From positions 60,152 through 124,151 of the forward strand of contig CBIHOD010000005.1 in assembly GCA_966211815.1 (NCBI GenBank): a stretch of DNA of 64,000 nucleotides, in the 5' to 3' direction. The notes under the pieces are model-generated. The model had not been told where the DNA came from and ran no database searches. It worked only from the letters and a program-made list of their open reading frames with translations. The DNA comes from JANPCX01 sp966211815 (GTDB lineage: Bacteria > Pseudomonadota > Gammaproteobacteria > Burkholderiales > Burkholderiaceae_C). A program made the translations under genes and the position numbers. Below are positions 32,916 through 41,210 of this stretch, piece by piece. Every line of letters starts with the position of its first letter. Position 1 is the stretch's first letter.

Positions 32916-33144
32916 GAGGATCTCCTTGTCGTTTTCAAAGGCAAGCGCTGTGCCCGTCGGTCCTTGGGTTTACCGCTTGAAACAAGACGCCCATGCGGTT
33001 TTGAACCTGCCCGGAACGCCGTTTGCACGAGTGCATGCATCCCTGATCTCACCCGTCGGCACGGGAAGGCGCGCCGGTCCTTGCCGCAGCCCGCCCGTCG
33101 TCCGGCCCTTGCACTGACCTTGACCGTTCACCGGAGCTTTCGCC

Positions 33145-33393
33145 ATGAACCAACGCCTTCCAGCCTCCACAGATGCCGCGCCCGCCGACGCCTCAGTGGC
33201 GGGGGAGGAGGACCCCGGCGCCGCTCTGGACACCCTGGCGAAACCGGCCAGCGCGGCAGCCCGCGGAGGCCGCAGCGACGGCCCGGTGCCCACCGGCCCC
33301 GACGCCCGCCCGGGGCCGGCCGACAAGGCGCCCACGCCGGGAGACCGCGATTCGGCGGCCCCCGGCAGCCTGTCGGAGGACGCACCGCCGTGA
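33145..33393 (+). CDS. Small disordered hypothetical protein
   Basis: An 82-residue open frame with GGAG nine bases before the ATG. The composition (Ala, Pro, Gly, Asp, Ser) points to a disordered, acidic protein. No family is recognised. A terminator lies 100 bases downstream, which supports a real transcript. Confidence 0.45.
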   Translation: MNQRLPASTDAAPADASVAGEEDPGAALDTLAKPASAAARGGRSDGPVPTGPDARPGPADKAPTPGDRDSAAPGSLSEDAPP

Positions 33394-33494
33394 TACGGCG
33401 CCGCGGCCGGCCGCGCAGGCCAGGCGCACCCCTGCCGCCGCGGGGTTTTCTGGCTATCATTGACAGGAATTCGTCGGCGCCAGCCAGCGAAATC

Positions 33495-33516
33495 GCCACC
33501 TCCGGGTGGCTTTTTT
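33495..33516 (+). terminator. Rho-independent terminator upstream of ribA
   Basis: GCCACC, loop TCCG, GGTGGC and six T (33511-33516) form an intrinsic terminator. It can end the small upstream gene. Since it lies only 41 bases before the ribA start, an attenuator role is also possible; I see no FMN riboswitch (RFN) pattern around it. Confidence 0.8.
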
Positions 33517-33556
33517 GTTGTCGTGCTTTTCCTCGTCGTCCCCCGCGAGCCGTTTG

Positions 33557-34702
33557 ATGACTACCCCCGCACCTTCCATGCCCGGCTTCGGTCCGAAAGC
33601 CGACGCGTCGATCCGCGTCGACCGCGCGCAAACCGAACTGCGCCACGGCCGCATCGTCCTTGTCATGCCGCAGGCGGGCCAGGGTGCCGAGCCCCCTTTG
33701 CTCGTCCTCGCGCTGGAAACCCTGGGCGAAGCGCGGTGGCGGCAGTGCCAGGCTTCGGGCCTGGATTGGCGCCTCGTCTTTACCGCGGAGCGGCTGCAGG
33801 CGCTGGGCTGGCCGCAAGCCTCCGGCCCGCGCACGATGCGGTTCGAGCCCGGCACGCCGCTGGCCGCGCTGCAAACCCTGGCGGGGGTGAGGCCGGGCGA
33901 GGCCGACACCGGCCTGCTGAGCGATCACGATGCCGCGCCAGGCGCCGCCGAGGCGGCCTTGCTGCTGGCCAAGCGGGCACGCCTGGCGCCCACCCTGCTC
34001 GTGGCCGACGCCCCCCCCGATTGGCCTGCCAGCCCCTGGCTGTCGGTCGGCCAGGACGACGTGCGGCGCCTGGCTGCGCCGGGTTCCGCGCCCGAGCTGC
34101 AGCGCGTCAGCGACGCGCAGGTGCCGCTGGCCCTGGCCGACGACTGCACCCTGGTGCTCTTCCGCGAGGTCGACGGCAGCGCCGAGCATGTGGCCATCCT
34201 GGTGGGCGCCCCCGACCTGTCCGGCGCCGTGCCGGTGCGGCTGCATTCGTCCTGCCTCACCGGCGACCTGCTCGGCAGCCTGCGCTGCGATTGCGGCGAC
34301 CAGCTGCAGCGGGCGATGGAACACCTGGCCGACACCAGCGGGATCCTGCTGTACCTGTCACAGGAGGGCCGGGGCACCGGGCTGGCGAGCAAGCTCAGGG
34401 CCTACCGTCTGCAGGACGCCGGCCTGGACACGATCGACGCGGACCGCCACCTCGGCTTCCGCGGCGACGAACGCGACTTCCAGGTCGCCGTGGCCATGCT
34501 GAACGCGCTGGGCGTGTCGCGCGTCAAGCTGCTGACCAACAACCCCAGGAAGATCGACGCCCTGCGCCAGGGCGGGATCGACGTCGTCGAGCGCCTGGCG
34601 CTGGTCGCGCCCACCAACCCGCACAACGAACGCTACATCCAGACCAAGCGCGACCGCGCGGGCCACCTGCACCACGTCGACGACGAGCAGGGCGAGCAGT
34701 GA
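33557..34702 (+). CDS. ribA: GTP cyclohydrolase II
   Basis: The enzyme opens the imidazole ring of GTP in the first step of riboflavin synthesis. The C-terminal half (about 190-381) has the zinc site CDCGDQL, the preceding SSCLTGDLLGSLRC, EGRGTGL, and LLTNNPRKID with NERYIQTKRDR. The N-terminal 180 residues form an additional domain with faint resemblance to a decayed DHBP-synthase-like region (SDHDAAPGAAEAALLLAKR), as in some proteobacterial RibA proteins. Length 381 versus about 200 for E. coli RibA reflects it. The ATG at 33557 is preferred over the upstream one that overlaps the terminator. Confidence 0.9.
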   Translation: MTTPAPSMPGFGPKADASIRVDRAQTELRHGRIVLVMPQAGQGAEPPLLVLALETLGEARWRQCQASGLDWRLVFTAERLQALGWPQASGPRTMRFEPGTPLAALQTLAGVRPGEADTGLLSDHDAAPGAAEAALLLAKRARLAPTLLVADAPPDWPASPWLSVGQDDVRRLAAPGSAPELQRVSDAQVPLALADDCTLVLFREVDGSAEHVAILVGAPDLSGAVPVRLHSSCLTGDLLGSLRCDCGDQLQRAMEHLADTSGILLYLSQEGRGTGLASKLRAYRLQDAGLDTIDADRHLGFRGDERDFQVAVAMLNALGVSRVKLLTNNPRKIDALRQGGIDVVERLALVAPTNPHNERYIQTKRDRAGHLHHVDDEQGEQ

Positions 34703-34731
34703 GCCGCGGCCGCGCCGCCTGACGCGCCGGC

Positions 34732-35238
34732 TCAGCCGGGTTTGCCCAAGCCGCCGTCGATCCACGCGGCGGCGGTGCCCGCGGTCAATTTGAAATTCGC
34801 CGGCACGCGGACCCGCGCCAGGCGTTCGCCCAGCGTGTCGAACGCGGCCAGCAGGGCGTGCGGGTCGTCCTCGTCGGGCACGATGTCCAGCGTGACGGTG
34901 ATGCGGCCGTTGGCGGCCGTGTCCACCGCGACGTTCTTGTGGTGGGCGGCGTGCAGCGCCTGCTCGTGGCGGCGGATCACCTCGCCGGCGGTCTTCACCA
35001 GCGTGTTGAAGGCGGCGGTGTCCAGCGGTTTGGGGTTTTTCTTGTCGCGGCCCATGGTCCAGGGGCCGACCAGGGCGGGCTCGGGCTCGCCGTCCTTGAC
35101 CATCTCCACCGCCCAGCCTTCATCGTCCTCGTTCTTGACGACCCGGGCGGTCCATCCGTTGTCCCGCCACAGGCGGGCTTCCTTGACGCTCTCGGACGGA
35201 TCGGCCGGCGCCAACGTGTCAGCAGGGGTGTTTTCCAT
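34732..35238 (-). CDS. Hypothetical cytoplasmic protein
   Basis: The 168-residue soluble, acidic protein has no signal peptide or membrane segment. It carries GWTARVVKNEDDEGWAVEM and a C-terminal VTLDIVPDEDDPHALLAAFD segment. It resembles conserved single-domain proteins of Burkholderiales with no assigned function; I cannot name a family. It lies 36 bases downstream of the GspE/PilB ATPase gene on the same strand, so it may be co-transcribed with it. Its 3' end converges with ribA. Confidence 0.65.
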   Translation of the reverse strand: MENTPADTLAPADPSESVKEARLWRDNGWTARVVKNEDDEGWAVEMVKDGEPEPALVGPWTMGRDKKNPKPLDTAAFNTLVKTAGEVIRRHEQALHAAHHKNVAVDTAANGRITVTLDIVPDEDDPHALLAAFDTLGERLARVRVPANFKLTAGTAAAWIDGGLGKPG

Positions 35239-35274
35239 CCGTGGGATGGTACAGGCCGGCGCGCCGCGCGGGCT

Positions 35275-37830
35275 TCACGCGTTGCTGGTCGCACGCACCT
35301 CCTCGATGCTGGTCAGGCCCGCCCAGACTTTGTCGATGCCGTCCTGCCTCAGCGTGCGCATGCCTTCGGCCATGGCGGCCTGCTGGAGCTGTTCGGCGCG
35401 GGCACCCGTCTGGATCAGCGCGCGCACCTCGCGGGAGACCACCATCAGTTCGTGCACGCCGACGCGGCCCTTGAAGCCACTGTGGTTGCAGGCGCCGCAA
35501 CCGGTGCTGTGCCAGTGCATCAGGCGGCCGTCCTTGCCGTGGTTCTTCAACCAGCCCGCCAGCACCTCTTCCCGAGCCACCGGCGGCTCGCCTTTGCCGA
35601 AGCCGTGCATCGCGTCGTCCAGCAGCTCGTGCACTTCTTCGTCGGTGGCGGGGCGCCTGAGCAGGCATTCCCTGCAGAGCCGGCGCACCAGGCGCTGCGC
35701 GAGCACCGCCAGCAGCGAATCGGCGAAGTTGAAGGGGTCCATGCCCATGTCGAGCAGCCGGGTGACGGTCTCGGGCGCGCTGTTGGTGTGCAGCGTGCTG
35801 AGCACCAGGTGGCCGGTGAGCGAAGCCTCGATGGCCGTCTGGGCGGTCTCGGCGTCGCGGATCTCGCCGACCATGATCACGTCCGGGTCGGCGCGCAGGA
35901 AGGCGCGCAGCGCCTTGGCGAAGGTCCATTCGATCTTCGGGTTGACCTGAACCTGGCGCAGCCCGGGCTGCGTGATTTCGACCGGGTCTTCCGCCGTCCA
36001 GATCTTGCGCTCGGGCACGTTGATGTGGCTCAGCGCCGAATGCAGCGTCGTCGTCTTGCCCGATCCGGTGGGCCCGACGCACAGCACCATGCCGTAAGGC
36101 CGCTCGATCGAACGCTTCAGGGCGGCGAGGTTGGGCGCGGACAGCCCGATGCCGTCCAGCGGGATGGGCTTGGCCGAAGCCAGGATCCGCATCACCACGT
36201 CTTCCAGGTTGTTGTTGGTGGGGATCGCCGCCACGCGCAGCTCGATCCTGTGCTGCGCCGAGAACTTGGAGAAGTTGATCTTGCCGTCCTGGGGCTTGCG
36301 GCGCTCGGAGATGTCCAGGTCGCACATGATCTTGATGCGCGCCACCAGCGGGTTGCGGTAGTTCGACGGCAGCTCCAGGTAGGTGCGCAGCAGGCCGTCC
36401 TTGCGGAAACGGATGCGGATCTTCTCCCGGCCCGGGTAGCTCTCGATGTGGATGTCGGAGACGCCTTCCTTGTGGGCCTCGATGATCATGGTGTTGATCA
36501 GCCGCACCAGCGAGTTGTCCGACTGCTCGATCTGCCTGTCCTCGTCCGCCACCAGCGTGCTGACGTCGTCCTTCTCCAGCGATTCGAGCAGGCTGCTGCT
36601 GTCCTCCAGATCGAAGGACAGCGGCGAGCCGCTGTCGATGAAGCCCAGCTTGTTCGAAGGCGCCGCGCCGGCGCTGCTGTAGACCTCGAACAGCGTGTCG
36701 TCCATCGACTTGCACTGCGCCAGCACCGGCACCACCTTGGTCTGCGCGACGAACTCCACCTCGGCCAGGGCCGCGCCGCGCCGCGAAGGGTCGTCGATGG
36801 CCACCACCAGGCGGCCGTCGTGCAGCAGCAGCAGCGGCATCACGCCCAGGCGCAGCGCGCTCTGGTAGGGCACTTTCTTCAGCGCCGCCGGCTCGGCGGG
36901 GAAGCCTTCCAGGCGGACCAGCGGGTAGCCCATCTTGCGCGACAGCGCCGCCTGCAGGTCGGAGGGCGAGACCACCTTCATGCGCACCAGCAGCTCGCCC
37001 AGCGGGGTGCCGCGGTCCTTCTTCTGCTTGGCCAGCGCGTCGTCCAGCTGCTTCTCGTTGATCAGGCCCAGCGACACCAGGGCGTCGCCGATGCGCACCA
37101 TCGGCATCTTGCTCTGGCGGTCCAGCGCTTCGAGCAACTGATCGGGCGAGACGACCTGGTTCTGCAGCAGGATGTCGCCGATCTTCTGGTTGCGCAGTTG
37201 CTGCTGCAGCTCGGCCGCCTCTTCCACCTGGGCGGGCGTGGCCAGCGCCTGCTCGATCAGCAGTTCGCCGATGCGCGGCCCGACCTCCAGCTGCCTGTAG
37301 GCGGCCCTGGGCACGAACAGGTTCAGCACGCCGTCGCCCGAGGGCGTCGGCAGGAAAAGGAAGGCGCCGAAAGCTTCCTCCACATGGCCGAGCGTCTGGC
37401 CTTCCATCTCGCCGCCGCGTTCGAGCCGGATGCGGTAGGGCTGCGCCGCGACGTTGCCGATCATCGCCGTCAGGGCCGGGTCGGCGTTGGCCACCGTCGG
37501 GCAGAGCGGCGTCGTCAGCCTCAGGCTCAGGAACTGGTCGAAACGCAGCGGCACGGTGGTGCGCGCCGGAGGGATCTGCACGTGCGCCACTTGCGCGTCC
37601 GGCACGAAGAAGGTCAACCGGCCCGACATGCGGTTGCCGTTCAGACCGGTGATCTCGCAAGGGAGCGGGTCGGTCTGCGGTTCCGCGGCCGGGTAGTTCG
37701 CCGAAGGCGGCGTCGGCCATCGGAATGCTTCCAGGCTGGCTTTGCGGGGGTGGCCGCCGCCGGAAGCGGCCGCGTCGAAGGGCGCGGCCCCGGGCTCTTC
37801 CCACTGCAGTGGATTCAGCGTGTCCGCCAT
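35275..37830 (-). CDS. Type II secretion/type IV pilus assembly ATPase (GspE/PilB family)
   Basis: The 851-residue hexameric ATPase would power pseudopilus or pilus assembly at the inner membrane. Residues about 50-180 look like a divergent PilZ-like or MshEN lead. About 185-330 hold four repeats of MshEN type (IGELL, IGDILL, IGDALVSLG, LGELLV), a fold that can bind cyclic di-GMP. Walker A is GPTGSGKT (586-593), with the Asp box FLRADPDVIMVGEIRD and the HLVLSTLHTN His box. The zinc tetracysteine is CREC and CGAC (NHSGFKGR). No other secretin or pilin gene is nearby, so it is an orphan. Confidence 0.9.
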   Translation of the reverse strand: MADTLNPLQWEEPGAAPFDAAASGGGHPRKASLEAFRWPTPPSANYPAAEPQTDPLPCEITGLNGNRMSGRLTFFVPDAQVAHVQIPPARTTVPLRFDQFLSLRLTTPLCPTVANADPALTAMIGNVAAQPYRIRLERGGEMEGQTLGHVEEAFGAFLFLPTPSGDGVLNLFVPRAAYRQLEVGPRIGELLIEQALATPAQVEEAAELQQQLRNQKIGDILLQNQVVSPDQLLEALDRQSKMPMVRIGDALVSLGLINEKQLDDALAKQKKDRGTPLGELLVRMKVVSPSDLQAALSRKMGYPLVRLEGFPAEPAALKKVPYQSALRLGVMPLLLLHDGRLVVAIDDPSRRGAALAEVEFVAQTKVVPVLAQCKSMDDTLFEVYSSAGAAPSNKLGFIDSGSPLSFDLEDSSSLLESLEKDDVSTLVADEDRQIEQSDNSLVRLINTMIIEAHKEGVSDIHIESYPGREKIRIRFRKDGLLRTYLELPSNYRNPLVARIKIMCDLDISERRKPQDGKINFSKFSAQHRIELRVAAIPTNNNLEDVVMRILASAKPIPLDGIGLSAPNLAALKRSIERPYGMVLCVGPTGSGKTTTLHSALSHINVPERKIWTAEDPVEITQPGLRQVQVNPKIEWTFAKALRAFLRADPDVIMVGEIRDAETAQTAIEASLTGHLVLSTLHTNSAPETVTRLLDMGMDPFNFADSLLAVLAQRLVRRLCRECLLRRPATDEEVHELLDDAMHGFGKGEPPVAREEVLAGWLKNHGKDGRLMHWHSTGCGACNHSGFKGRVGVHELMVVSREVRALIQTGARAEQLQQAAMAEGMRTLRQDGIDKVWAGLTSIEEVRATSNA

Positions 37831-38054
37831 GGTTCGGTGTCGTCCGCGTGTGTTGTCGGTTGAAGATGCGGGAGGGCGCGCCGGGCGCCCTCCCGCGCAC
37901 GATGATGCGCCCAAAGCGTGGCGGACGGAACGTGAAAAAAGGACGGCAAAGGGGTCTTGATCCGCGCCGGTCCGGCGTGGCGGACCGGGAGCCGGGCCGC
38001 TATGCTGCGCGACCGGTCCCGTCCCGTCAGGGCCTGTCAACGCTCAAAGGAAGC

Positions 38055-38160
38055 CCGCGTGACTCCCCCCAAAGACCCGCCGTCGAGGCGCAAAGCACAG
38101 CTGTGGCGATCGCCACAGCGAGCCTTCGCGACGCGGAGGGCGGGTTTTTGCCTTGTCCCC
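38055..38160. repeat. Palindromic interspersed repeat, copy B
   Basis: The 352-base gap between the ATPase and LysR genes (37831-38182) holds the second copy of the repeat at 2558-2724, in the opposite orientation. Its centre is the perfect palindrome CTGTGGCGATCGCCACAG (38101-38118). The 19 bases 38083-38101 match 2668-2650 exactly, and ACGCGGAG (38131-38138) and flanking CCCCCAAA are also shared. The arms run out to about 38069 and 38152. It is shorter than copy A and lacks the AGAAGCTGTGA ends. Bases 37831-38054 show nothing else I can name. Confidence 0.75.
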
Positions 38161-38182
38161 AACCGTCCCACACGCCTGAAGC

Positions 38183-39091
38183 ATGAACCTCCGTTTCGTC
38201 GAAGCTTTCTACTGGGTCGTCTCGCTCAAAAGCGTTTCCCGCGCCGCGGAGAAGCTGTTCATCACGCAATCGGCGATGTCCAGCCGCATCGCCGCCCTGG
38301 AAGAGGAGCTGGGCGTGCTGCTGCTCGACCGGCGCGACAAGCAGTTCCGCCTCACGGTCGCCGGCCTGCGCTTCTTCAACCACGCGCAGAAACTGCTGGC
38401 GCTGCAGCGCGACATCAAGGCCGAGATGAGCGCCGCCGGGGGGAACGAGACCGCCTCGGTGTCCCTGCGCATCGGGGTGATCGAATCGGTGCTGCACTCC
38501 TGGCTGATCGACTGGATCCAGCACATGCGCAAGAGCAGCACCGCGTTCGAGCTGGAACTGACGGTGGAAACCACGCCCGTGCTCGTGGACCACGTGCGCC
38601 GCGGCGCGCTCGACCTGGTCTTCTGCGCGCTGCCCACCGCGGGCGAGGGGGTGCGCAGCAGGGCGCTGCCGTCGATGGAAATGGTGTTCGTCGGCCACAC
38701 CGAGCAGCACCGCAAGCGGGCCTACACGCTCGCGGAGCTGGCCGAGTTCGAGCTGCTGACCTTCCAGCGCGGCTCGCAGCCGCACGCGGCCCTGATGGAC
38801 ATGTTCCGCAACGCCGGCGTCGACCTCAAGCGCGTGCACAACATCTCGTCGATCTCGGCGATGGTGCAACTGGTGGAGGGCGGCCTGGGCATCGCCACGC
38901 TGCCGATCGCCGCGGCGCAGCGCCTGGCCGAGCGGCTGCCCCTGAAAATCCTGAAATGCGACGCGTCGCTGTCGCCGCTGCCGGTGCATGCGAGTTACCG
39001 GGAAGACCCCACCTCCGGCGTCGCGGAGGACGTGGTGCAGGCGGTCCTGTCATTCATTAGGGTTTCCACTGATCATCGAAAAAATCGATAA
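38183..39091 (+). CDS. LysR-family transcriptional regulator
   Basis: The 302-residue regulator has the N-terminal LysR winged helix (FVEAFYWVVSLKSVSRAAEKL, then TQSAMSSRIAALEEELG) and a C-terminal effector-binding domain with GDL-like (GALDLVFCAL) and GLGIATLPIAAAQR patches. It is directly upstream of, and co-directional with, the DUF1445, TRAP, ABC and oxoprolinase genes, so it is the natural candidate to control them. Palindromes at its stop codon and just after it could be its operator. Confidence 0.92.
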   Translation: MNLRFVEAFYWVVSLKSVSRAAEKLFITQSAMSSRIAALEEELGVLLLDRRDKQFRLTVAGLRFFNHAQKLLALQRDIKAEMSAAGGNETASVSLRIGVIESVLHSWLIDWIQHMRKSSTAFELELTVETTPVLVDHVRRGALDLVFCALPTAGEGVRSRALPSMEMVFVGHTEQHRKRAYTLAELAEFELLTFQRGSQPHAALMDMFRNAGVDLKRVHNISSISAMVQLVEGGLGIATLPIAAAQRLAERLPLKILKCDASLSPLPVHASYREDPTSGVAEDVVQAVLSFIRVSTDHRKNR

Positions 39092-39118
39092 GACGATCAG
39101 TAAACAATGCGTTTGCCC

Positions 39119-39133
39119 GTGACAAGGTGTCAC
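39119..39133 (+). promoter_or_regulatory. Inverted repeat upstream of the DUF1445-TRAP genes, possible operator
   Basis: GTGACA, AGG, TGTCAC is a perfect 6-bp-arm inverted repeat, 41 to 55 bases before the DUF1445 start. A second one, ATCGA-N5-TCGAT (39075-39089), overlaps the LysR stop. The short intergenic space is A+T-rich for this genome, as expected of a promoter. Which protein binds is unknown; the LysR product is the first candidate. Confidence 0.45.
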
Positions 39134-39173
39134 AACAGAATCCCCTCAACGTTGAAATAACACGGTCAACGGA

Positions 39174-40019
39174 ATGGAATTGGAGTCTGATGTGAACACC
39201 GCCATGGCAAACCCGTCCAGCGCCGCCAACCCCGCCGCACCGGCTCAAGAGGGCCGCCGCGCCCGCGCGCCGATCCGCAGCGGCGAATGGGTCTCCCACA
39301 CCAGCGGCCTGAGCCGCGACCTCGTCCAGGGCAACCTCGTCATCCTGCCGGCCGACCTGGCCTCGGACTTCCTGCGGTTCTGCCAGCGCAACCCCAAGCC
39401 TTGCCCCTTGCTGGCGGTGTCCGAGCCGGGCGACCCGATGCTGCCCACGCTGGGCGAGGACATCGACATCCGCAGCGACGTGCCCCGCTACCGGGTCTGG
39501 CGCAACGGCGAGCTGGTCGACGAGCCCACCGACATCTCCTCGCTCTGGCGCGACGACCTCGTCACCTTCGTCATCGGCTGCTCCTTCTCGTTCGAGCAGG
39601 CGCTGCTGGACGCCGGCCTGCCGCTGCGCCACGTGGCCCAGAAGCGCAACGTGGCCATGTACCGCAGCAACATCGCCACCGCGCCGGCCGGCCCGTTCAA
39701 CGGCCCGATGGTCGTCTCGATGCGCCCGCTGAAGGCGGCCGACGCGATCCGCGCGATCCAGATCACCTCGCGCTTCCCGAACGTGCACGGCGCGCCGGTT
39801 CACATCGGCGACCCGGCCCTGATCGGCATCAAGGACGTGACGCGCCCCGACTACGGCGACGCGGTGGAAGTGATGCCCGACGAGCTGCCGGTGTTCTGGG
39901 CCTGCGGCGTGACGCCCCAAGCGGCCATCGCCCAGGCGCGGCCCGAGTTTTGCATCACCCACGCGCCGGGCTCGATGCTGATCACCGACCTGCCCAACCA
40001 CCAGCTGGCCAGTTTCTGA
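39174..40019 (+). CDS. DUF1445 putative hydro-lyase, D-glutamate cyclase-like
   Basis: The 281-residue cytoplasmic protein belongs to the YcsI/DUF1445 family: LVQGNLVILPADLASDFLRFCQRNP, VTFVIGCSFSFEQALLDAG, PLRHV..KRNVAMY and GPMVVSMRPL are its markers. Bacterial members are called putative hydro-lyases; the vertebrate relative DGLUCY converts D-glutamate to 5-oxo-D-proline. The first 35 residues are disordered. A GTG at 39192, with GGAG six bases upstream, is an alternative start. Placed before two uptake systems and a 5-oxoprolinase, it suggests work on glutamate or 5-oxoproline chemistry. Confidence 0.85.
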   Translation: MELESDVNTAMANPSSAANPAAPAQEGRRARAPIRSGEWVSHTSGLSRDLVQGNLVILPADLASDFLRFCQRNPKPCPLLAVSEPGDPMLPTLGEDIDIRSDVPRYRVWRNGELVDEPTDISSLWRDDLVTFVIGCSFSFEQALLDAGLPLRHVAQKRNVAMYRSNIATAPAGPFNGPMVVSMRPLKAADAIRAIQITSRFPNVHGAPVHIGDPALIGIKDVTRPDYGDAVEVMPDELPVFWACGVTPQAAIAQARPEFCITHAPGSMLITDLPNHQLASF

Positions 40020-40091
40020 CCGGCGCCGACGCGCCCGCCGCCCGTGTGACTTAGTCCCCGTCCTTCCAACAACCCGTAGAGGAGTCTTGCG

Positions 40092-41066
40092 ATGAAGAAA
40101 CTAGTGTTCGCCTGTGCAGCCACCATCGTGGCGTCCATGGCCCAGGCCGAGACAAAATGGGACCTGCCTTCGGGCTACAACACCAACACCTTCCAGGTGC
40201 AGAACCTCCAGTACTTCGCGGACGAGGTCGACAAGGCCACGGGCGGCAAGCTCAAGATCACCATCCACCCCAACGCGTCGCTGTTCAAGGCCAACGAGAT
40301 CAAGCGCGCCGTGCAGAGCGGCCAGTCGCAGATGGGCGAGTTCATCCTGTCCAGCGCCTCCAACGAGAACCCGCTGTTCGGCCTGGATTCCATCCCCTTC
40401 CTGGCCACGACCTACACCGAGGCCAAGAAGCTGAGCGACATCTCCAACCCCCAACTGGAGAAACTGCTCGCCTCGCAAGGCATCAAGCTGCTCTACACCG
40501 TGCCCTGGCCCGGCCAGTCGCTTTACACCAAGAAGCCCGTCGCCTCGATGCAGGATTTGAAGGGCACCAAGATGCGCGCCTACAACCCCGCCACCTCGCG
40601 CATCGCCGAATACGTCGGCGCCCAGCCCGTCACGGTGCAACTGGCCGAGCTGCCCGCGGCGCTCGCCACCGGCACCGTCGACAACTTCCTGACCTCCAGC
40701 GCCAGCGGCGTGGACAGCAAGCTCTACGAATACGTCAAGTACTTCTACGACGTCAACGCCTGGCTGCCGCGCAACGCGCTGGTGGTGAACCAGAAGGCCT
40801 TCGACGCCCTGGACAAGGCCACCCAGGCCACGGTGCTCAAGATCGCCGCCGCCGCCGAGGCCCGCGGCTGGAAGGAAAGCCAGCGCATCGACGACGAGTA
40901 CGTCAAGACCCTCGAAGCCAAGGGCATGACGATCGACCGCGGCAGCGAGGCCCTCAAGCGCGAGCTGAAAGTCATCGGCGGCCGCATGACCGGCGAATGG
41001 CTGCGCCCGGCGGGCGACGAAGGCAAGGCGATCATCGACGCCTACCGCGCCGCCACCGGCAAGTAA
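40092..41066 (+). CDS. dctP: TRAP transporter substrate-binding protein (DctP family), first
   Basis: The 324-residue periplasmic protein has a signal peptide cleaved after AQA (about residue 19). The TRAP receptor fold shows LKITIHPNASLFKANEIKRAVQSG, the substrate-loop stretch DLKGTKMRAYNP (with the conserved Arg that grips a carboxylate) and YTVPWPGQSLYTKKP. GAGGAG lies eight bases before the ATG. It hands its ligand to the DctQM membrane proteins encoded downstream. Name given by family only; the substrate is unknown but is expected to be a carboxylate. Confidence 0.92.
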   Translation: MKKLVFACAATIVASMAQAETKWDLPSGYNTNTFQVQNLQYFADEVDKATGGKLKITIHPNASLFKANEIKRAVQSGQSQMGEFILSSASNENPLFGLDSIPFLATTYTEAKKLSDISNPQLEKLLASQGIKLLYTVPWPGQSLYTKKPVASMQDLKGTKMRAYNPATSRIAEYVGAQPVTVQLAELPAALATGTVDNFLTSSASGVDSKLYEYVKYFYDVNAWLPRNALVVNQKAFDALDKATQATVLKIAAAAEARGWKESQRIDDEYVKTLEAKGMTIDRGSEALKRELKVIGGRMTGEWLRPAGDEGKAIIDAYRAATGK

Positions 41067-41102
41067 CCCCCTCCATCCCAAGGCGGCAGTCCCCCATCCA
41101 CG

Positions 41103-41177
41103 CGCGCCCCGGCGTCTGCCGGGGCGCGGGGGAGAACTGTTGCCTGGCTTGAGTCGCCCCGGGGCGGTTCAAGCCAG
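41103..41177 (+). promoter_or_regulatory. Two intercistronic hairpins between TRAP receptor and permease genes
   Basis: Hairpin one, 41103-41128, has an 11-bp perfect stem (CGCGCCCCGGC) with a GTCT loop. Hairpin two, 41144-41177, is a 34-bp palindrome with arms CTGGCTTGA-N2-CGCCCC, fully pairable in RNA with two G-U pairs. Neither has a T-run. Structures in this position are known in other TRAP operons to keep receptor mRNA stable and permease output low; that role is inferred here. Confidence 0.7.
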
Positions 41178-41210
41178 ACAGACCGCGTCTTCAGCAGCAC
41201 GGCGAACCCC

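Noticed and set aside
33394..33556. Possible FMN riboswitch before ribA
   Set aside because: The conserved RFN element blocks are not visible; only a short terminator hairpin is present.
41067..41210. Terminator reading of the hairpins after dctP
   Set aside because: Neither hairpin is followed by a T-run and the downstream permease genes have no separate promoter that I can see, so they are described as intercistronic structures instead.
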